The translations under genes and the position numbers were made by a program. Shown here piece by piece: positions 1-12,076 of a DNA stretch of 64,000 nucleotides (position 1 is the stretch's first letter; each line of letters starts with the position of its first letter). This DNA is from Rhypophila decipiens. Taxonomy: Eukaryota; Ascomycota; Sordariomycetes; Sordariales; Naviculisporaceae. The DNA is taken from contig MU858058.1 of the NCBI GenBank assembly GCA_033297075.1, forward strand, positions 248,001-312,000. The letters are read 5' to 3'. Under the pieces are notes generated by a model. It was not told where the DNA came from and did not search any database. It saw only the letters and a program-made list of their open reading frames with translations.

Positions 1-3000
1 ACTTTCCAGGGTTGGATTGTATGACATACACTCCTGATACCCCAATCAAAATCCTGGTCGCTGATCGGGAGTCGAGGGTAGCCCCGAGCCCCTATTTTTT
101 CTTTAACTCAAACCGTGGGGAAATCCTGTACCAAACGTAGATGCTATCCGTAGTGTATATCCCGATAGTACATGTACATACACTATCGGATACACACTAA
201 CACATGGCACCAACCGGGGACAGGCCGTTGAAGGGTAGTACATGTACAGAACGGCCCAAACTCTCGACGGTAAGAAAGTCCAGCGGTTTCAAACCTACGA
301 ATGGTGCTTTCTAGCCTTGACGGCGCGCTCTTGGACGATTGCTGCTGATATCCTAATGATACCTGCTCAACATAAGCCTTTCTCTTGGTCGAACGTCGCT
401 CCTCGTCCCAACTGTGCTGTAAGTATTAGGGGTCGTCTTTTTGGGCATAGCGGCCCAAAATAGACATACGTGGTGAGCCGAGCCACTGTTGGAAGTTCCT
501 ATTAATATGGGCTTAGCGCGGGTATGCTCACTGCCGACACCATCGACTTACACTACCCAAAACGGTAACCACTTAGAGTTTAACGCTTGATGAGCAAGGG
601 AATTCGAAACGAAATACCCTACCAAGCCTACACATTGTCAAGTCACTAGAGGAAGTACCTGATCTGATCTCTGTTTAGGCTTGCGTGAACACGCAATCCA
701 AGCGCCCCGGTGGTTTTATGACGAACACGAATATCAGGCATTTGGTCTTTGACAGATTTGTCGTGATGTGACGAAACTAGACGGTAGTTAGTGGCGCAGT
801 AACACTGTTCAACAAACTCAGGTTCTGCAATCACAAACCACTGGACAGACAGTGCTGACGATTTTCGACACCGGGACGGGAAGTGGTACGGAAACGTTTC
901 CGACTTCCTGGTTGTCGTTGTTTGGGTATCTGATATCAGCCAAGGAATTGGTCACCCTTGAGTAATCTTCTCACTCTTACTTATTTCCCCATCCGATATC
1001 TCACCTGCGATCGCGATATAGGATACGTATCAACTAGCTCCCAAACGTTCTCTGGGAAATGCCTTTGGTTGGGTCGCACAGCCGGCGATCTTTCTCTGTC
1101 CTGCGCCGTGCCTTATCGAACGGACGGGACATATCACCTACCTACCCACATATAAATTCCGTCCCGCTCAACGATTCATAGTTTTGAATATTCAAGAAAA
1201 AGCCAAGATATATTGAGGCCTCCTCAACCTCAAAGGAGTAAATATCTACCACACCAACGCGTGTACCCGTTTACAGCACATACAGCAAAATCCTACCCCC
1301 TGAAACCAATAGTCATGTAGATTATTCGCTTGGCCCACGGCAGCGGGTTCGGGAAGCAATAGTTCACGGAGGATTTGAGGCTCGGCGGTCGGTTTTCATT
1401 GGCTTCTCTCATCACTACAACTATGCCGGATCGTATACAGTCAGTCTGTACAGCTTACATACCGTATCAGACTATACGTAGGACAGTAGTAGCGTGGACA
1501 ACACAGCCCTCTTCCCGTCTCCCCCACATGAACCGGCCAGAGTTGTCTGTCGGTCTATCGAACGAGGACAGCGAGGTGATCAACTTGCCTGGCGTGCGTT
1601 AAGAAAAGATGGGAAAAATCAAACATGAGACGGACAATGTCCAAGCCAGTCCTAGCCAAGCTGGTGGTGATGCATTGCTTCCCATGCGGAACTATCTGCC
1701 GTACGCGTCATCACTCCTAGGTGTGTGATGGGCCGATCACTCTTCAGCCCGTGAGTGAGAAGAGTGGTGGTTTCTGTCGACGGTCGAGAAACCTACCAAC
1801 CTGGGGAAAGCCATCCTCAACAAGTGACGGGTAGGTCGCAGCGTCATACCAAGATATCTTGACAGGTTGTGTAGTAGTTTCAGATACGCTTTTCTGCTGT
1901 TCGGGACCGAACAAATGAGTGACACTGAAGAACTCATTTGTCGTCGTTTCCTTCCGAAAAGTCGCAGGAGTGGATCACAGTTCGGGGATTTGAATGTGAC
2001 ATGGGTCACTTTCCCCAGGACGGACCGGACAGACTTCATAACACTCGACCCCTGCTCACGGTCCGGGGCTTTTTGTTGATCATCCACCTCGGGGCTTGGC
2101 GCGGATCTTTCCCAGATCTATGTCCGGAGTGCAGCACGATGCTTGTACGACTGACTCATGCTTCGAGCGACCACTTTCAACGGGCGATTTTGCTCATACA
2201 ACGAGCATTTACCATTGTGCTATCGAAATTTCATGGTGAACTTGCTATGAAAAAATCGGCGAAGGCTCTTTCCTCCCGATTCCACATAAAAAAACAAAAG
2301 TCAGAAAATGTAAGTACAGATATGGCACATGCTGACGGGAACTTTCGACCTCGCCCCCGCGGACTCAAAGGCCGGACAGTTTGACACGGATATAGCACAT
2401 GCAGATCTTTGAGCGGCTGCGACATGACTTGCAAGTCTGTGTAAACGCCGGATTATTTCCACATGCAACTGATTAACCGTTAGTTGGACGAGATCTGTCT
2501 ACCACTTTCTACATATCGACGACTGGGAATCGCATCATCTTTGTACGTCAACGGCAGCCCAAAGAAAGATGACTGAAATTTCGGGTCATCCAACAAGAAA
2601 CATGCTTTCTATCAAACGACTAACGGTTCTTGTTCTAAGAAAGTAGGTCATGGCCACAAGAAATCGCATCAACAACCAAAGAAACACCAGAGTTCGACAC
2701 GAACCTGGAAAACCGGTAAAAATGAACTCGAGAGAGCCAAGTGGATCTTGCCCTCACCCGCAAACTACCGTCTAGGAAGAAGAGTATCAAAGAAAGGGGA
2801 AAAAGGAAATAACATGCCCCGCCTCGCCTTCTAGAGCATTTAACACCTTGCTTTTCTTCTCTCAGTACCCATTGTCCAACTGAAATCCAAGAAAGGCCGA
2901 GATAGACAAGCGTCTATGATTGATAATCACCTCTCGCTCCCCCAGAATGTCCCAAAAAGAATGTCTGCTTTCGTCGATAACACACCAAAAGTGCAAATGA

Positions 3001-3057
3001 CACGGAGGAAATGCTTGACGCCGCGGGAAGAAAATCACATCCCACATGTCCCTCGCC
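1..3057. other. gene-poor stretch upstream of psk1
   Basis: About 3 kb in which I find no reading frame with recognisable protein content; open frames on both strands are short (116 codons on the minus strand at most, 148 on the plus) and unlike any family I know. It holds a small hairpin at 162-189 with 8-bp perfect arms (CCGATAGT / ACTATCGG) around a GTACATGTAC core, and a related TAGTACATGTACA string recurs at 236-248. The last few hundred bases are probably the 3' flank of the kinase gene. Confidence 0.5.
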
Positions 3058-4650
3058 TCAAACCCCAACGCCGAACCCATTACCTTCCAGCAAGCTGCTG
3101 GAAGCAACGTAGCTGAAGCCACCAAACGGATCATCTTTCGCGGACTTGGCACTGTCGGGATCCTGGAGCCGACTCACGACTGGGCTGAGGCTCAGCTCAG
3201 TAAAACTCGAAGAAAAGTTCTCGGCGAGCTCAGGATCCCCGATCATAGGTTGAATGGGAGGCTCGAGCTCACGTTTCTCGAGGAGCTTCCAGTCGATCTT
3301 GCGGAAGAAGCGATGCTTCTTAATCGTCACCAGGTCCTTTGGCATATTGGAGCCTAGGCGCTTCGCCGGATCCTTGCGCAACAGCCGTGTAAGAAGATCC
3401 TTCGCATCCGGACCCACGAAATACGGGAAGACGAGCTTCTTCTTGACAATGTCGCCTTGGATCTTGGCGTGATTGTTTCCCGGAAAAGGCGGATGGCTAA
3501 CCATGAGGTCGAATCCAAGGGCGCCTAATGACCACCAGTCAACCGCCTTGCCGTACTTCTTGCCAAGAACCACCTCGGGGGCCATGTACTCGACGGTGCC
3601 TAGTACCGATTTGCAAGCATCCGGGTCAACAACAACGACCTTGGATAGTCCAAAATCGGTCAGGAGCAGATGACCATCAGCATCGAGGAGGCAGTTCTCA
3701 GGCTTCAGGTCCCGGTACACGACTCCCAACTTATCGTGCAAATAAGAGAGGGCAAGGACCATCTCTGCCATGTAAAAGGCAGCAGTATCTTCCGAAAACA
3801 TTCTCTCCTGCTTCAAATGGGTAAAGAGCTCCCCTCCCTGGCCGTATTCCAGAATCAAGTACAGCTTCTCGTGGTCCTGGAACGCATAGAAGAGTTTCAC
3901 CACAAACGGGTGCCGATTCACAAGCTCCAAGATCTGACGCTCGGTCTTGGTCTGCTCAATCAGTTTCTTTGAAACAGTCATTGAAGCCTTCTTGAGCTGC
4001 TTCTGAGCGTAGAGCCGTCCCGTGGTTCGCTGCTTGACCAACAAAACAGTCCCATATGTTCCCTTCCCTAGGCAACGAAGAGGTTCAAAGTCATCAGCTG
4101 TCATCTTACGGCGTGGCTGACTGAGACCACTCCCGGCGCCATCCACGTTGACGGTGTCACCGTTGGCATCAAAGCCATGCTCCAGATCAACATCATAACT
4201 AGTGGTATCGTCGGACGCCGTCTCATCTCCGCTTCCGCTTCCACTATCGTCGTGTTTGTGGGTCTTGGGGTCAATTTCTCGGCTGTTGAGCCGGGTGCTG
4301 CTTGCGGTGGTGTCGCTGGCAAGAGGTGAAGGGTACGGAGGTCTGCTATCGCTGCGGGTCATTGAGCTGGCACGGGACGAAGCAGTAGAGTCCAGGCTGA
4401 GAGCCAGCGGTTCCATCATGTTTCGCAGTTTCGTAATGCCACTCATGCCAGGAGACATAACTGGCTTCAGAGAGGGGCTGCAGTTGGCGCTCACTACATC
4501 ATTTACGATGCGAGGCTTCCTTCCGCGCTTGGTGGATGGTTTTCCAGGAAGGTTGGGTGTGGTGCAATAATCCGAGTCTTCATTGTCAGAGGTAGCCGGA
4601 GTGTTGAAACCGCGCACAGTTCGGAGCGCGGGGCTCGCTGGGGGTATCAT
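3058..4650 (-). CDS. psk1: AGC-family Ser/Thr protein kinase, fungal S6K/Psk1-like
   Basis: Uninterrupted 530-residue frame. Roughly the first 180 residues are Ser/Thr/Pro/Asp-rich and likely disordered. The kinase domain follows: glycine loop GKGTYGTV, ATP lysine in YAQKQLKK, catalytic loop YRDLKPEN, DFGLSK, then VLGTVEYMAPE. The AGC C-terminal tail ends with the hydrophobic motif FGGFSYV close to the C-terminus, as in S6 kinases and fungal Psk1. By family knowledge such kinases act downstream of TORC1 and Pdk1 in growth and ribosomal S6 signalling. The activation-loop phospho-site position is Ser (KSVLGT) and the usual Cys of the FCGT motif is Leu. No intron is needed. The gene is divergent from PRP4. 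It could instead be a Sck/Ypk relative, but the tail fits S6K best. Confidence 0.88.
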   Translation of the reverse strand: MIPPASPALRTVRGFNTPATSDNEDSDYCTTPNLPGKPSTKRGRKPRIVNDVVSANCSPSLKPVMSPGMSGITKLRNMMEPLALSLDSTASSRASSMTRSDSRPPYPSPLASDTTASSTRLNSREIDPKTHKHDDSGSGSGDETASDDTTSYDVDLEHGFDANGDTVNVDGAGSGLSQPRRKMTADDFEPLRCLGKGTYGTVLLVKQRTTGRLYAQKQLKKASMTVSKKLIEQTKTERQILELVNRHPFVVKLFYAFQDHEKLYLILEYGQGGELFTHLKQERMFSEDTAAFYMAEMVLALSYLHDKLGVVYRDLKPENCLLDADGHLLLTDFGLSKVVVVDPDACKSVLGTVEYMAPEVVLGKKYGKAVDWWSLGALGFDLMVSHPPFPGNNHAKIQGDIVKKKLVFPYFVGPDAKDLLTRLLRKDPAKRLGSNMPKDLVTIKKHRFFRKIDWKLLEKRELEPPIQPMIGDPELAENFSSSFTELSLSPVVSRLQDPDSAKSAKDDPFGGFSYVASSSLLEGNGFGVGV

Positions 4651-6060
4651 GATTGCGAAGGCGAGAGATGGAGGATTGCGGGTCCAAAATCAAAACAGTA
4701 CAGCGATGAGTGCTCAACGGAGGGAGTCTCCTGTACTCGTTCGCTGTCCTTGAGGGAGGCTCTCAAGGCGAACCTCGACGTCGCTCAGCGTCCGCGCGCA
4801 GGTCAGTGAATGTATGGCTTAGTCCTTGGTGGCTTGGAGTCGCACGCATCTGGAATTTGAAGAAAGAGGTAGAATTATCGTTGACGTTCGTTTCGATATG
4901 CATTGGCGGTGTCGTTTGTTCTGAAGGGTTGCTCTTTGGCGGAAATTCACCTGTGGTGAAAGGATGAAGAAGAGGGAAGGAATGGGGAATTGTGGTGGGA
5001 AACTTTAGAGACGGGTTGCACACATGTCAGCGCCCCGTGCCACCTCCCTGTCCAGGGCAGATCAGGTTCCCAGGAAATAGGCCACCTAAAAAACTTCAAG
5101 CGTCGAGGAAGCCCCCTAATTGGCCAACAGATTCAGCCCAAAAGCCCCGCGCCCCATTTTATTTTCACCTTGGGTTAAAAACTGCACGATTCCAGGCTCT
5201 GGGGAAGGCGGTTAGATCCGGCAAATCTCCCTGACGAGCTCTGAGAGTTGATCGGGCGAGATCGAAGGCTAACAAAGGGTTTTCTTGACAGGCTCTCAAC
5301 CCAAATTTACCCAATATCTCAAGATGGTAAAAGCGGGACTAAAGACGAGTCGGAGGTCTGCTATTGGTAATAGTAGCATACAAAAATCATACGGGTTGCC
5401 CACGGCATGAAACTGGACATGATGAACTCTGCGGCGTAAGTTTGCTTGGGTCGTCGTCGGGGTTGATTGACAGAGCAGGTGGATGTGTCCCCATGTCAAT
5501 GAAATTCCAATTCATGCGATGGACACCTTGTGCTTTTTTTCGCCGTAGACGTTTGCCCACGCCCAGGCTGACTGGAATGTTTATACGATTCGGATCTCAT
5601 ATTATATACCTGGGTTTTCGAAACTGCAAAATTGCTTCAAGGATTTCATCCAAAGTAATGTTGACGAAGTGCGGAGGAAGGGGACCCGCAACCCAACCCC
5701 GTTACGGCGCTACTGCATCTCGCCCTGCGTGGCTTGTCTTTTTGGCCTGCGCGGCGCTTCAGCTGCGCGGGTGGACGCTGGCAAGGCTGGTAAGGCCTAG
5801 CTGAAACGGTGAGGCACGTCCGCCCCACCACGAATAAAGTTATGGTTCAGGTCGTAATGGTACCGTTGCGCAGCTAGGTGAGATTTACAGAGCTCACTCA
5901 ACAAGGGTCCATGTGAGCATCGTTAAAGCTTCGAAACTTGCAACCATCACAAAACATCGCCGTTAGACTCCAGCTCTCAACACCAAGAGACTTGATCTCA
6001 AAAGATATATCCAAAACTTCGCCAAGTTCACAAGCGTCACTTTGTCCGTCGCACCACGAA
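4651..6060. promoter_or_regulatory. shared upstream region of psk1 and PRP4
   Basis: A 1.4 kb gap between divergently transcribed genes, presumably carrying both promoters and 5' leaders. It contains short open frames on both strands but nothing I can support as coding. No specific regulatory site was recognised. Confidence 0.45.
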
Positions 6061-7698
6061 ATGATGCACCCGTCGCGACAAGCATATATGGAAGAGGCAG
6101 AGCCCGAGGTAAGTCTAAGGAGCATACCTGCCTTCTTAAATATCGGTTCAGACCAGACTGGGCTAACAGGACAATTGCAGGACAATGGCGGTATTGATAT
6201 AGACTCGATTCCCATCGATCGCGACTATGTTATACCAGATGCTGGGACCGGCGCGTCGACCTCTGCACTTCTTTCGCATTTCGAGCGGAGGAGGTTAGCA
6301 GCCACCATTGCAGTTCCCACCGATGATACACGGGTTCGCGCCAAGCTGCGCGAACTGGGCGAACCAGTTACGCTCTTCGGCGAAGATCTCGCGGACCGAC
6401 GCGGCCGGTTGAGAGAACTACTTGCCGAGAAAGCAGAGCAAGCTACCCCCGAGAACGCAGATGTTGATATGATAGATGCCGACAAGCAAGATGCAGAGGA
6501 TCAGGAACAAGAGGAGGAATTCTACACCGGTGGCTCGGAGGAACTTCTTCAAGCCAGAATCAACATCGCACACTACTCGCTCCCTCGGGCCAAAAAGAGA
6601 ATAGAATTTCAAAAGAAAGAGGCGACGATTCCCCTCCGCACGCACATCCGATTCCGTAAGGAGGTTAAGGAGAGGCTACAGGATTTCGAGCTTCAAGGCA
6701 GCCAACCTGACGACCGCAAGATCAGCATAACGAGAATCTCACCTAATGGACAAATGGTTGCGACTGGTAACTGGGGAGGCCAGGTCAAATTGATACAAAT
6801 TCCCACACTTAGGCATCAACGCACGTTTCGAGGCCACACTAATATTGTTAGCGGCATCTCTTGGAGGCCAGGTGCCACACTTCCCGAGCACGACATATCG
6901 CCGGACACCGTCAACCTTGCCACGGGCGGCGCAGAAGGTCAGGTCAATCTCTGGTCTCTCACACAGGACACGCCGCTGTCAACACTCTCTGGTCATTCAG
7001 AGCGAGTATGTCGTGTCGAGTTTCACCCGTCTGGAAAGTATTTGGCTTCCGCATCTGAAGATACCTCTTGGAGGCTCTGGGATATAGAAACCACCACAGA
7101 ACTACTGCTTCAGGAGGGCCATTCTCGTGGTGTGTATGCTGTTGCGTTTAACACGGATGGCTCACTCTTAGCCAGTGCGGGCCTGGACAGCATTGGCCGC
7201 ATCTGGGATCTACGGTCCGGACGTACGATTATGATTCTTGACGGCCATCTGGATGGACATATCAAGCCGATCTACGGGCTCGACTGGGGTTCCGACGGCC
7301 ATCGTGTGTTATCGGCGTCGGCTGATGGTTGGATCAAATGCTGGGATGTCAGAAAGGTCCAAAGATCAGGCGGCATAGGCGCCCACACAAGCTCTGTCTC
7401 GGATGTAAGATGGTTCAAGGGCCTCGATGACCCTCTATTCGGAACTCCGCCTGGCGATGATGAGAAGGGGATGCAGTTGCCCAAGAAATCCAGCACTTTT
7501 CTGGTTTCTTCCGGTTTCGATGAGAAAGTCAACATATTCTCCGCCGACGATTGGTCTCTGGTTCAATCTCTTAGCGCCCACACTGGCCCAGTAGCCAGTG
7601 TGGACGTCAGTAGAGACGGGAAGTGGATTGTGAGTGGTGGTCACGACCGAACCGTCAAGCTTTGGGGACGGAATGATTCAGCTGGGATGTATGATTGA
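6061..7698 (+). CDS. PRP4: U4/U6 snRNP protein Prp4 (SFM and WD40 domains)
   Basis: Exons 6061-6108 and 6181-7698 give about 521 residues, close to human PRPF4. The 72-bp intron 6109-6180 has donor GTAAGT, branch GCTAAC and acceptor TTGCAG; it is a multiple of three without a stop, so an unspliced frame also reads through. Residues about 60-105 are the splicing factor motif (DDTRVRAKLRELGEPVTLF), a Prp4/Prp18 hallmark. The C-terminal 300 residues are WD40 repeats with WD/LWD ends (LASASEDTSWRLWD, SGGHDRTVKLWG). Prp4 is a nuclear component of the U4/U6.U5 tri-snRNP that binds Prp3. I chose the ATG at 6061 because the frame upstream of it has no family-like sequence; 6064 is an equal alternative. 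It diverges from psk1 and is followed by a cyclin gene on the same strand. Confidence 0.93.
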   Translation: MMHPSRQAYMEEAEPEVSLRSIPAFLNIGSDQTGLTGQLQDNGGIDIDSIPIDRDYVIPDAGTGASTSALLSHFERRRLAATIAVPTDDTRVRAKLRELGEPVTLFGEDLADRRGRLRELLAEKAEQATPENADVDMIDADKQDAEDQEQEEEFYTGGSEELLQARINIAHYSLPRAKKRIEFQKKEATIPLRTHIRFRKEVKERLQDFELQGSQPDDRKISITRISPNGQMVATGNWGGQVKLIQIPTLRHQRTFRGHTNIVSGISWRPGATLPEHDISPDTVNLATGGAEGQVNLWSLTQDTPLSTLSGHSERVCRVEFHPSGKYLASASEDTSWRLWDIETTTELLLQEGHSRGVYAVAFNTDGSLLASAGLDSIGRIWDLRSGRTIMILDGHLDGHIKPIYGLDWGSDGHRVLSASADGWIKCWDVRKVQRSGGIGAHTSSVSDVRWFKGLDDPLFGTPPGDDEKGMQLPKKSSTFLVSSGFDEKVNIFSADDWSLVQSLSAHTGPVASVDVSRDGKWIVSGGHDRTVKLWGRNDSAGMYD

Positions 7699-8301
7699 TC
7701 CTCGGCTGTTTTGAAGAAGAAGGAGCATAATATTGCGTGAATTGGGCTCTGAGCTGCAATGGGGAGGACAGAGTGATACTCTTGTAAGGCTGGTCGTTGG
7801 GGGAACCAACCTTGACTGGTAAGAACTGATAAACTGGCAACTAAAGAGGCGAGAATCCTCTAGCGATGTGACAGTGGTTTTACACCAAAAGAAAGCTGAA
7901 CCAAAATATGTACAATAAACAAATACCCTTGTGATACCCGTATTGAGTCCTCTTCTTGCCATGTGGTGACGACTGGGGGTGTCACCTGACTTTCTGCAGG
8001 GGTATGCGCACGTGCCAGGCTATCCACAGGTTGCCGATAAAGACTGATAGGCAGATAAACCCGCTGCAAGGGAGCTGGCCTGGAAGTACAACCGACCAAG
8101 ATTCTGGATCACTTTGTTTGCAGCATCATCATCAACCTGGTTAAAATATTCGGTACTACAACCACCGCCAGCTCAGATACTTCCGCGCGCAACACCATCT
8201 CCTTTCGATGCGCGCGTTGTCTCGTCGAGAATAATCTAATGGGCGAGAAGGGGAGGAACGTCTAAGCATCGCGCCGCTTTTTTTCCATTTGGTCGCCCGC
8301 C
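7699..8301. other. intergenic, PRP4 3' end to cyclin promoter
   Basis: About 600 bp between two genes on the same strand. An AATAAAC string near 7914 could serve as the PRP4 polyadenylation signal. Nothing coding is supported. Confidence 0.4.
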
Positions 8302-9895
8302 ATGTCTGGCATCGATAGATACCGGCCCCCTCCACGCGAGGGCTACCAGCCTCCATCCCTCCCACCAAAGCCGCCGCCGCCAATCGGTGATCGACTTTCA
8401 AAATCACCTACGAGACGCCGCGATGTGTTACCTGCCGTGCCTTCGCCGCCGACGCATTCTTCCAGGACGTCACCTCCTCGACCTCTCTCACGGCGGAGCG
8501 CGACGTCACCAGCGCCTTCGAGCCCGCAGCGACTACCACAAGCGCGACCAGATCAATGGTTATTCACACCGGACGAAGTAGCGAGTACGCCGAGCATAAT
8601 CCATGGACTCTCGCTGGCCGAGGAGCGATTGAGGAGGTCCAAGGGAATCAATTTCATCTATCAAGCAGGTATCATGTTGAACCTGCCGCAGCTTACATTA
8701 TGGGTCGCCGGGGTGTTCTTCCACCGTTTCTACATGCGGTACAGCATGGTGGAGGATAAGGGCGGCATTCATCACTACGTAAGTGGAAGCTCTTGACTCG
8801 TCTCGTTTGTTATGAGTCGCTAACGAGTTGCCTGCTATAATATAGAACATCGCGGCCACCGCACTTTTCCTGGCGAACAAAACGGAGGAAAACACACGGA
8901 AAACAAAGGATCTCATCATAGCGGTCGCGAAAGTCGCCCAGAAGAACGCAAAGCTCATCATTGACGAGCAGAGCAAAGAATACTGGCGATGGCGCGACAG
9001 CATTCTCACATACGAGGAGCTTATGCTCGAGATGCTCACCTTCGACCTCATGATCGACATTCCGCACAATTTCCTATACGAACAATTGGGCCAGTTGGCT
9101 AAAGTTCACGACAAGCCGCTTAGGGAATCGGCTTGGGCATTTTGTAACGACGCCTGTCTGACCGTATTGCCACTACTCATTAACGCGAGGGAAATTTCCA
9201 TCAGCGCAATCTTCTTCGCCACCTCGGTAACCCACGACAAGATCGCCGATATCAACGGAGAACCGTGGTGGAGGTTCTTGAAGGGGAACGAGGAACATAT
9301 TATCAGGGCGATCGAGGTGATGACGGAATTCTACAAGGAGAATCCGCTCCGGAAGCAGGACAAGATACCCGGGTCCCCCGAGTTCAGCCTGGAGAGTACA
9401 AGGAGAAGGGGAGAGACCATCACAAGCCAGACAGAGGGCGATTACAATTATAACGGAACGCCGCTGGGTACAGATCGCGGTGGCACGCAGAGCCCTCGGT
9501 CGCGCACCAACGGGAAAGCACAGTACGATGATGGCGCCATCAAGAAAGAGGAGAGTGGCAGCGGTAATGCGACATCAGCAGCTGTACCGGGTATTATCAA
9601 AACCGAGGACTCTGACACCAAGATGGTTGACGTGTCTGTCAGGGGCGACTCGGATGCGGCGCTCAAGGTGGCTGCTAATGACATGAGTACGCACGACCAT
9701 GGGACGAACGGGAATGAGAATGGCGGTGGTGGTGGGCTTCGTTCGCCTCTTTTACCGCCTCCTATATCCGGCGTCAAGCGCAGGAGTGTGGAGGTTGAGG
9801 ACGAAGCAGAGCGGGAGAGGGAGTTGGCGGAACGAAAGAGGCCCAGGGTGAATAATGATGATGACCAGGATGAAGGGGAGATCAATGGGTCTTGA
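8302..9895 (+). CDS. transcriptional cyclin, cyclin K/T (Pch1) type
   Basis: Exons 8302-8778 and 8846-9895 encode 508 residues. The 67-bp intron has donor GTAAGT, branch CTAAC and acceptor TATAG, and it falls inside the first cyclin box. A Pro/Arg-rich N-terminus precedes QWLFTPDEVASTPS and EERLRRSKGINFIYQAG, then HRFYMR and ATALFLANKTEE, which match the first cyclin fold of cyclins K/T. A second fold with PLRESAWAFCNDAC follows. The C-terminal third is low complexity, rich in Gly, Ser and charged residues. Such cyclins partner Cdk9 (P-TEFb) or Ctk1-like kinases that phosphorylate the RNA polymerase II CTD in the nucleus. The S. pombe Pch1 type is my best assignment; the Ctk2 or Bur2 type is possible. 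Confidence 0.85.
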
Positions 9896-10612
9896 TTTAG
9901 TCTTTTCGACTAAAAATAATAAAGACTTCTTTTTCATGAGAATGTCTGTGTGCATACCAGTTCACTTTTTGTATCTTTCCTCTTTCACCGGCGCCATTCC
10001 AGCATAGACTGGAATACTAACCTGGGTTGCGGTTCTTCTTTGGCGTCGATAGGAGTTCATGGGCGAGGTTCCCATGGGGACAGGAAGGAAGTCTTGGTGT
10101 TTTATGGGGTTGATTCCTGGAGTGAGCGGCGCTAAGGGGGACTTCGATTTCAAGGTTGAGAAAGAACAAGGGCACCCATCCATCAGATTCGGCGTTTTGG
10201 CTGGGGGCGATGTGTCTGTTCTGCCGTTCTTTTCTTACTCATCAAATACCATCAACCATACCTAGGTAGCAGCGTAAATCTTGAGCCCCTCATTTTGGAG
10301 GGAGTGTATTTCATCCTCCTTTCCGAATGCCCGTCTCTTCTATGATTGCTGCTAAGTGTTCTCACTGTCTGTTTCAGAATGAACCATATATCACAAGAGC
10401 CCAGGTCGGATCGGCCCAAAAGTGGAAATAATGGTTATGTGTCTGCTATGCTCCGCTGATGCTTTTCTCTTCCTCTATTCTATATGCAGATAGCGATGCT
10501 CGACCCATCCGGAAATTCTGAGAGGACCAACAGCCAAGTATAGTATAGTTGTACAAATGATCTCTCCAAAGTTGCCATGCCCGCTTTCTAATTCTATGGT
10601 CCTCTCGCTGTA
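9896..10612. other. convergent intergenic region
   Basis: The 3' flanks of the cyclin (+) and pyridoxal kinase (-) genes. An AATAATAAAG string at about 9916 is a candidate poly(A) signal. No gene seen. Confidence 0.4.
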
Positions 10613-12076
10613 TCACATCTTCCTCGCCCGAAACTCGACATTCGGACGCCGCAAACTATCCACATGCCGAACAAGCCTCAACTCCGCAGCTTTGCTCTTG
10701 AGCAGGCACAGCTTTGTTTGTTGAGCCTCATCACCGCCCTCCCCATCAACCTGTGTAATTGATTCAGCTTGAACCTTGTTCATACTCTTGTCCATAGCCT
10801 CAGCCGTCTTGGTCAGCACTTCGTGCATGCTGGCGAGGACCTTTTCGGCCGCCTTGGCAAGCGGGAGATCGAGGGCGTCGACACTATCATCGCTCCGCCA
10901 GGACTCGGTCTCCATCAGCGCGTTGCTTTCCTTGTACACGGCCTCGCGCATCCTCACGACCATGAGCGCGGCAAACATGTCCCCCGTTCCGCTAAAGTAG
11001 CAGTCTATTGCTGGAAAGACAATCTTGAATGGGCGTGCTTTGAGGTCGGAGGTCATTGTCGATCCGACGACGGATAGGGACGAGATGGGATGGTCCGGGT
11101 GGGATAGCGAGACGGAGGTGATTACTATATGTGGGATTTTGTAGCGCTCGTGCATCACTTGGATCGCTTGGGCTAGAGAGTCCATGGTTTCGATTTTGAC
11201 TTCGGAGAGTAATCTAGATATGGGAGCTGAGTCAGTATTGTGGTTTGTTGCTGTAAAAGATGCAAAACGTACTCGGCTTCAAACTGATTCGGCAATATCA
11301 AATCAGCATGGCTGATCAGACTCCTGTAGACGGGGACAACGTCCTGTGCCACGTAAAGGTTGCCATTGTCACCCATCACGGGGTCCAGGACCCAAAAGAA
11401 GCTGCCCGGTCGTCCTCTTTCTTTTGCTCTCGCTTTCAGCTCTTGGGCTATCTGTCCGACGGCCTCGAGAGCAGCTGCCCCCGGTACGTAACCTGACAGC
11501 ATCATGTCGAAGTCATCGAGATATGATTGCTTGAGACCGCGGTAGAGGTCTGTGATCTCTTGTGCTGAAACCCTCGTCCCGGTCCATTGTCGGTAACCTG
11601 TGTGATTACCTGTAATTTCCAGAAAATATAATAGCAGATTAGCAAATACATTTAGGAAATATGGAAGGCCACATTGATTTATGAGTGTTTGACAAGGGGG
11701 GGCAAGGGAGTTGGTAAGTTGACTGGACATTGAACGTACTGAACTGTACTGTATTTAAAGCAGCAACATCGCAACCAAGCGATTGCATGCTAAAAACAGC
11801 TATTTTATTGCCCACATATCTGTACATTCACCCAATGGTGCGGGTCAGCTGTTGTTCTTCCCAGATATGGGTCGAGATCCAGCCAAAGAAAATGGCGAGG
11901 CAAATGGAATGGCAGCTAAGAATCTTGACTCACCCAGAAACAACCTGCGAGCAGTGTTAGCAAGAGAAACGGATATAAAGTGGACAGGTAGAATGTAGTA
12001 TAATGAAAAAAGTCCATACATGACTGGCAATGGCCAACACACGGGTTTCTGGAACGGGGGGGCCGTCTTCGCTCAT
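10613..12076 (-). CDS. BUD16: pyridoxal kinase
   Basis: Five exons on the minus strand: 12020-12076, 11934-11944, 11740-11819, 11273-11609 and 10613-11213, giving 361 residues. Exon 2 is only 11 nt (GTTGTTTCTGG) and supplies VVSG of the conserved N-terminus VLAIASHVVSGYVGNKIAVF. Further family landmarks are SLGCDVAALNTVQFSNHTGY, the phosphate-contacting VLDPVMGDNGNLYV and YFSGTGDMFAAL with the catalytic Asp of the GTGD motif. The enzyme phosphorylates pyridoxal, pyridoxine and pyridoxamine in the cytosol with ATP to make the PLP cofactor. Introns: 11945-12019, 11820-11933, 11610-11739 and 11214-11272; all are GT..AG and every junction restores the expected family sequence. The region between the GTGD motif and the C-terminus is longer than in bacterial PdxY, as is common in fungi. 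Confidence 0.93.

Noticed and set aside
1737..2384. Overlapping 116- and 148-codon frames on opposite strands
   Set aside because: Each is the other's mirror in GC-rich codons; no conserved protein feature on either strand.
9448..9885. 145-codon minus-strand frame
   Set aside because: Shadow of the low-complexity C-terminus of the cyclin gene.
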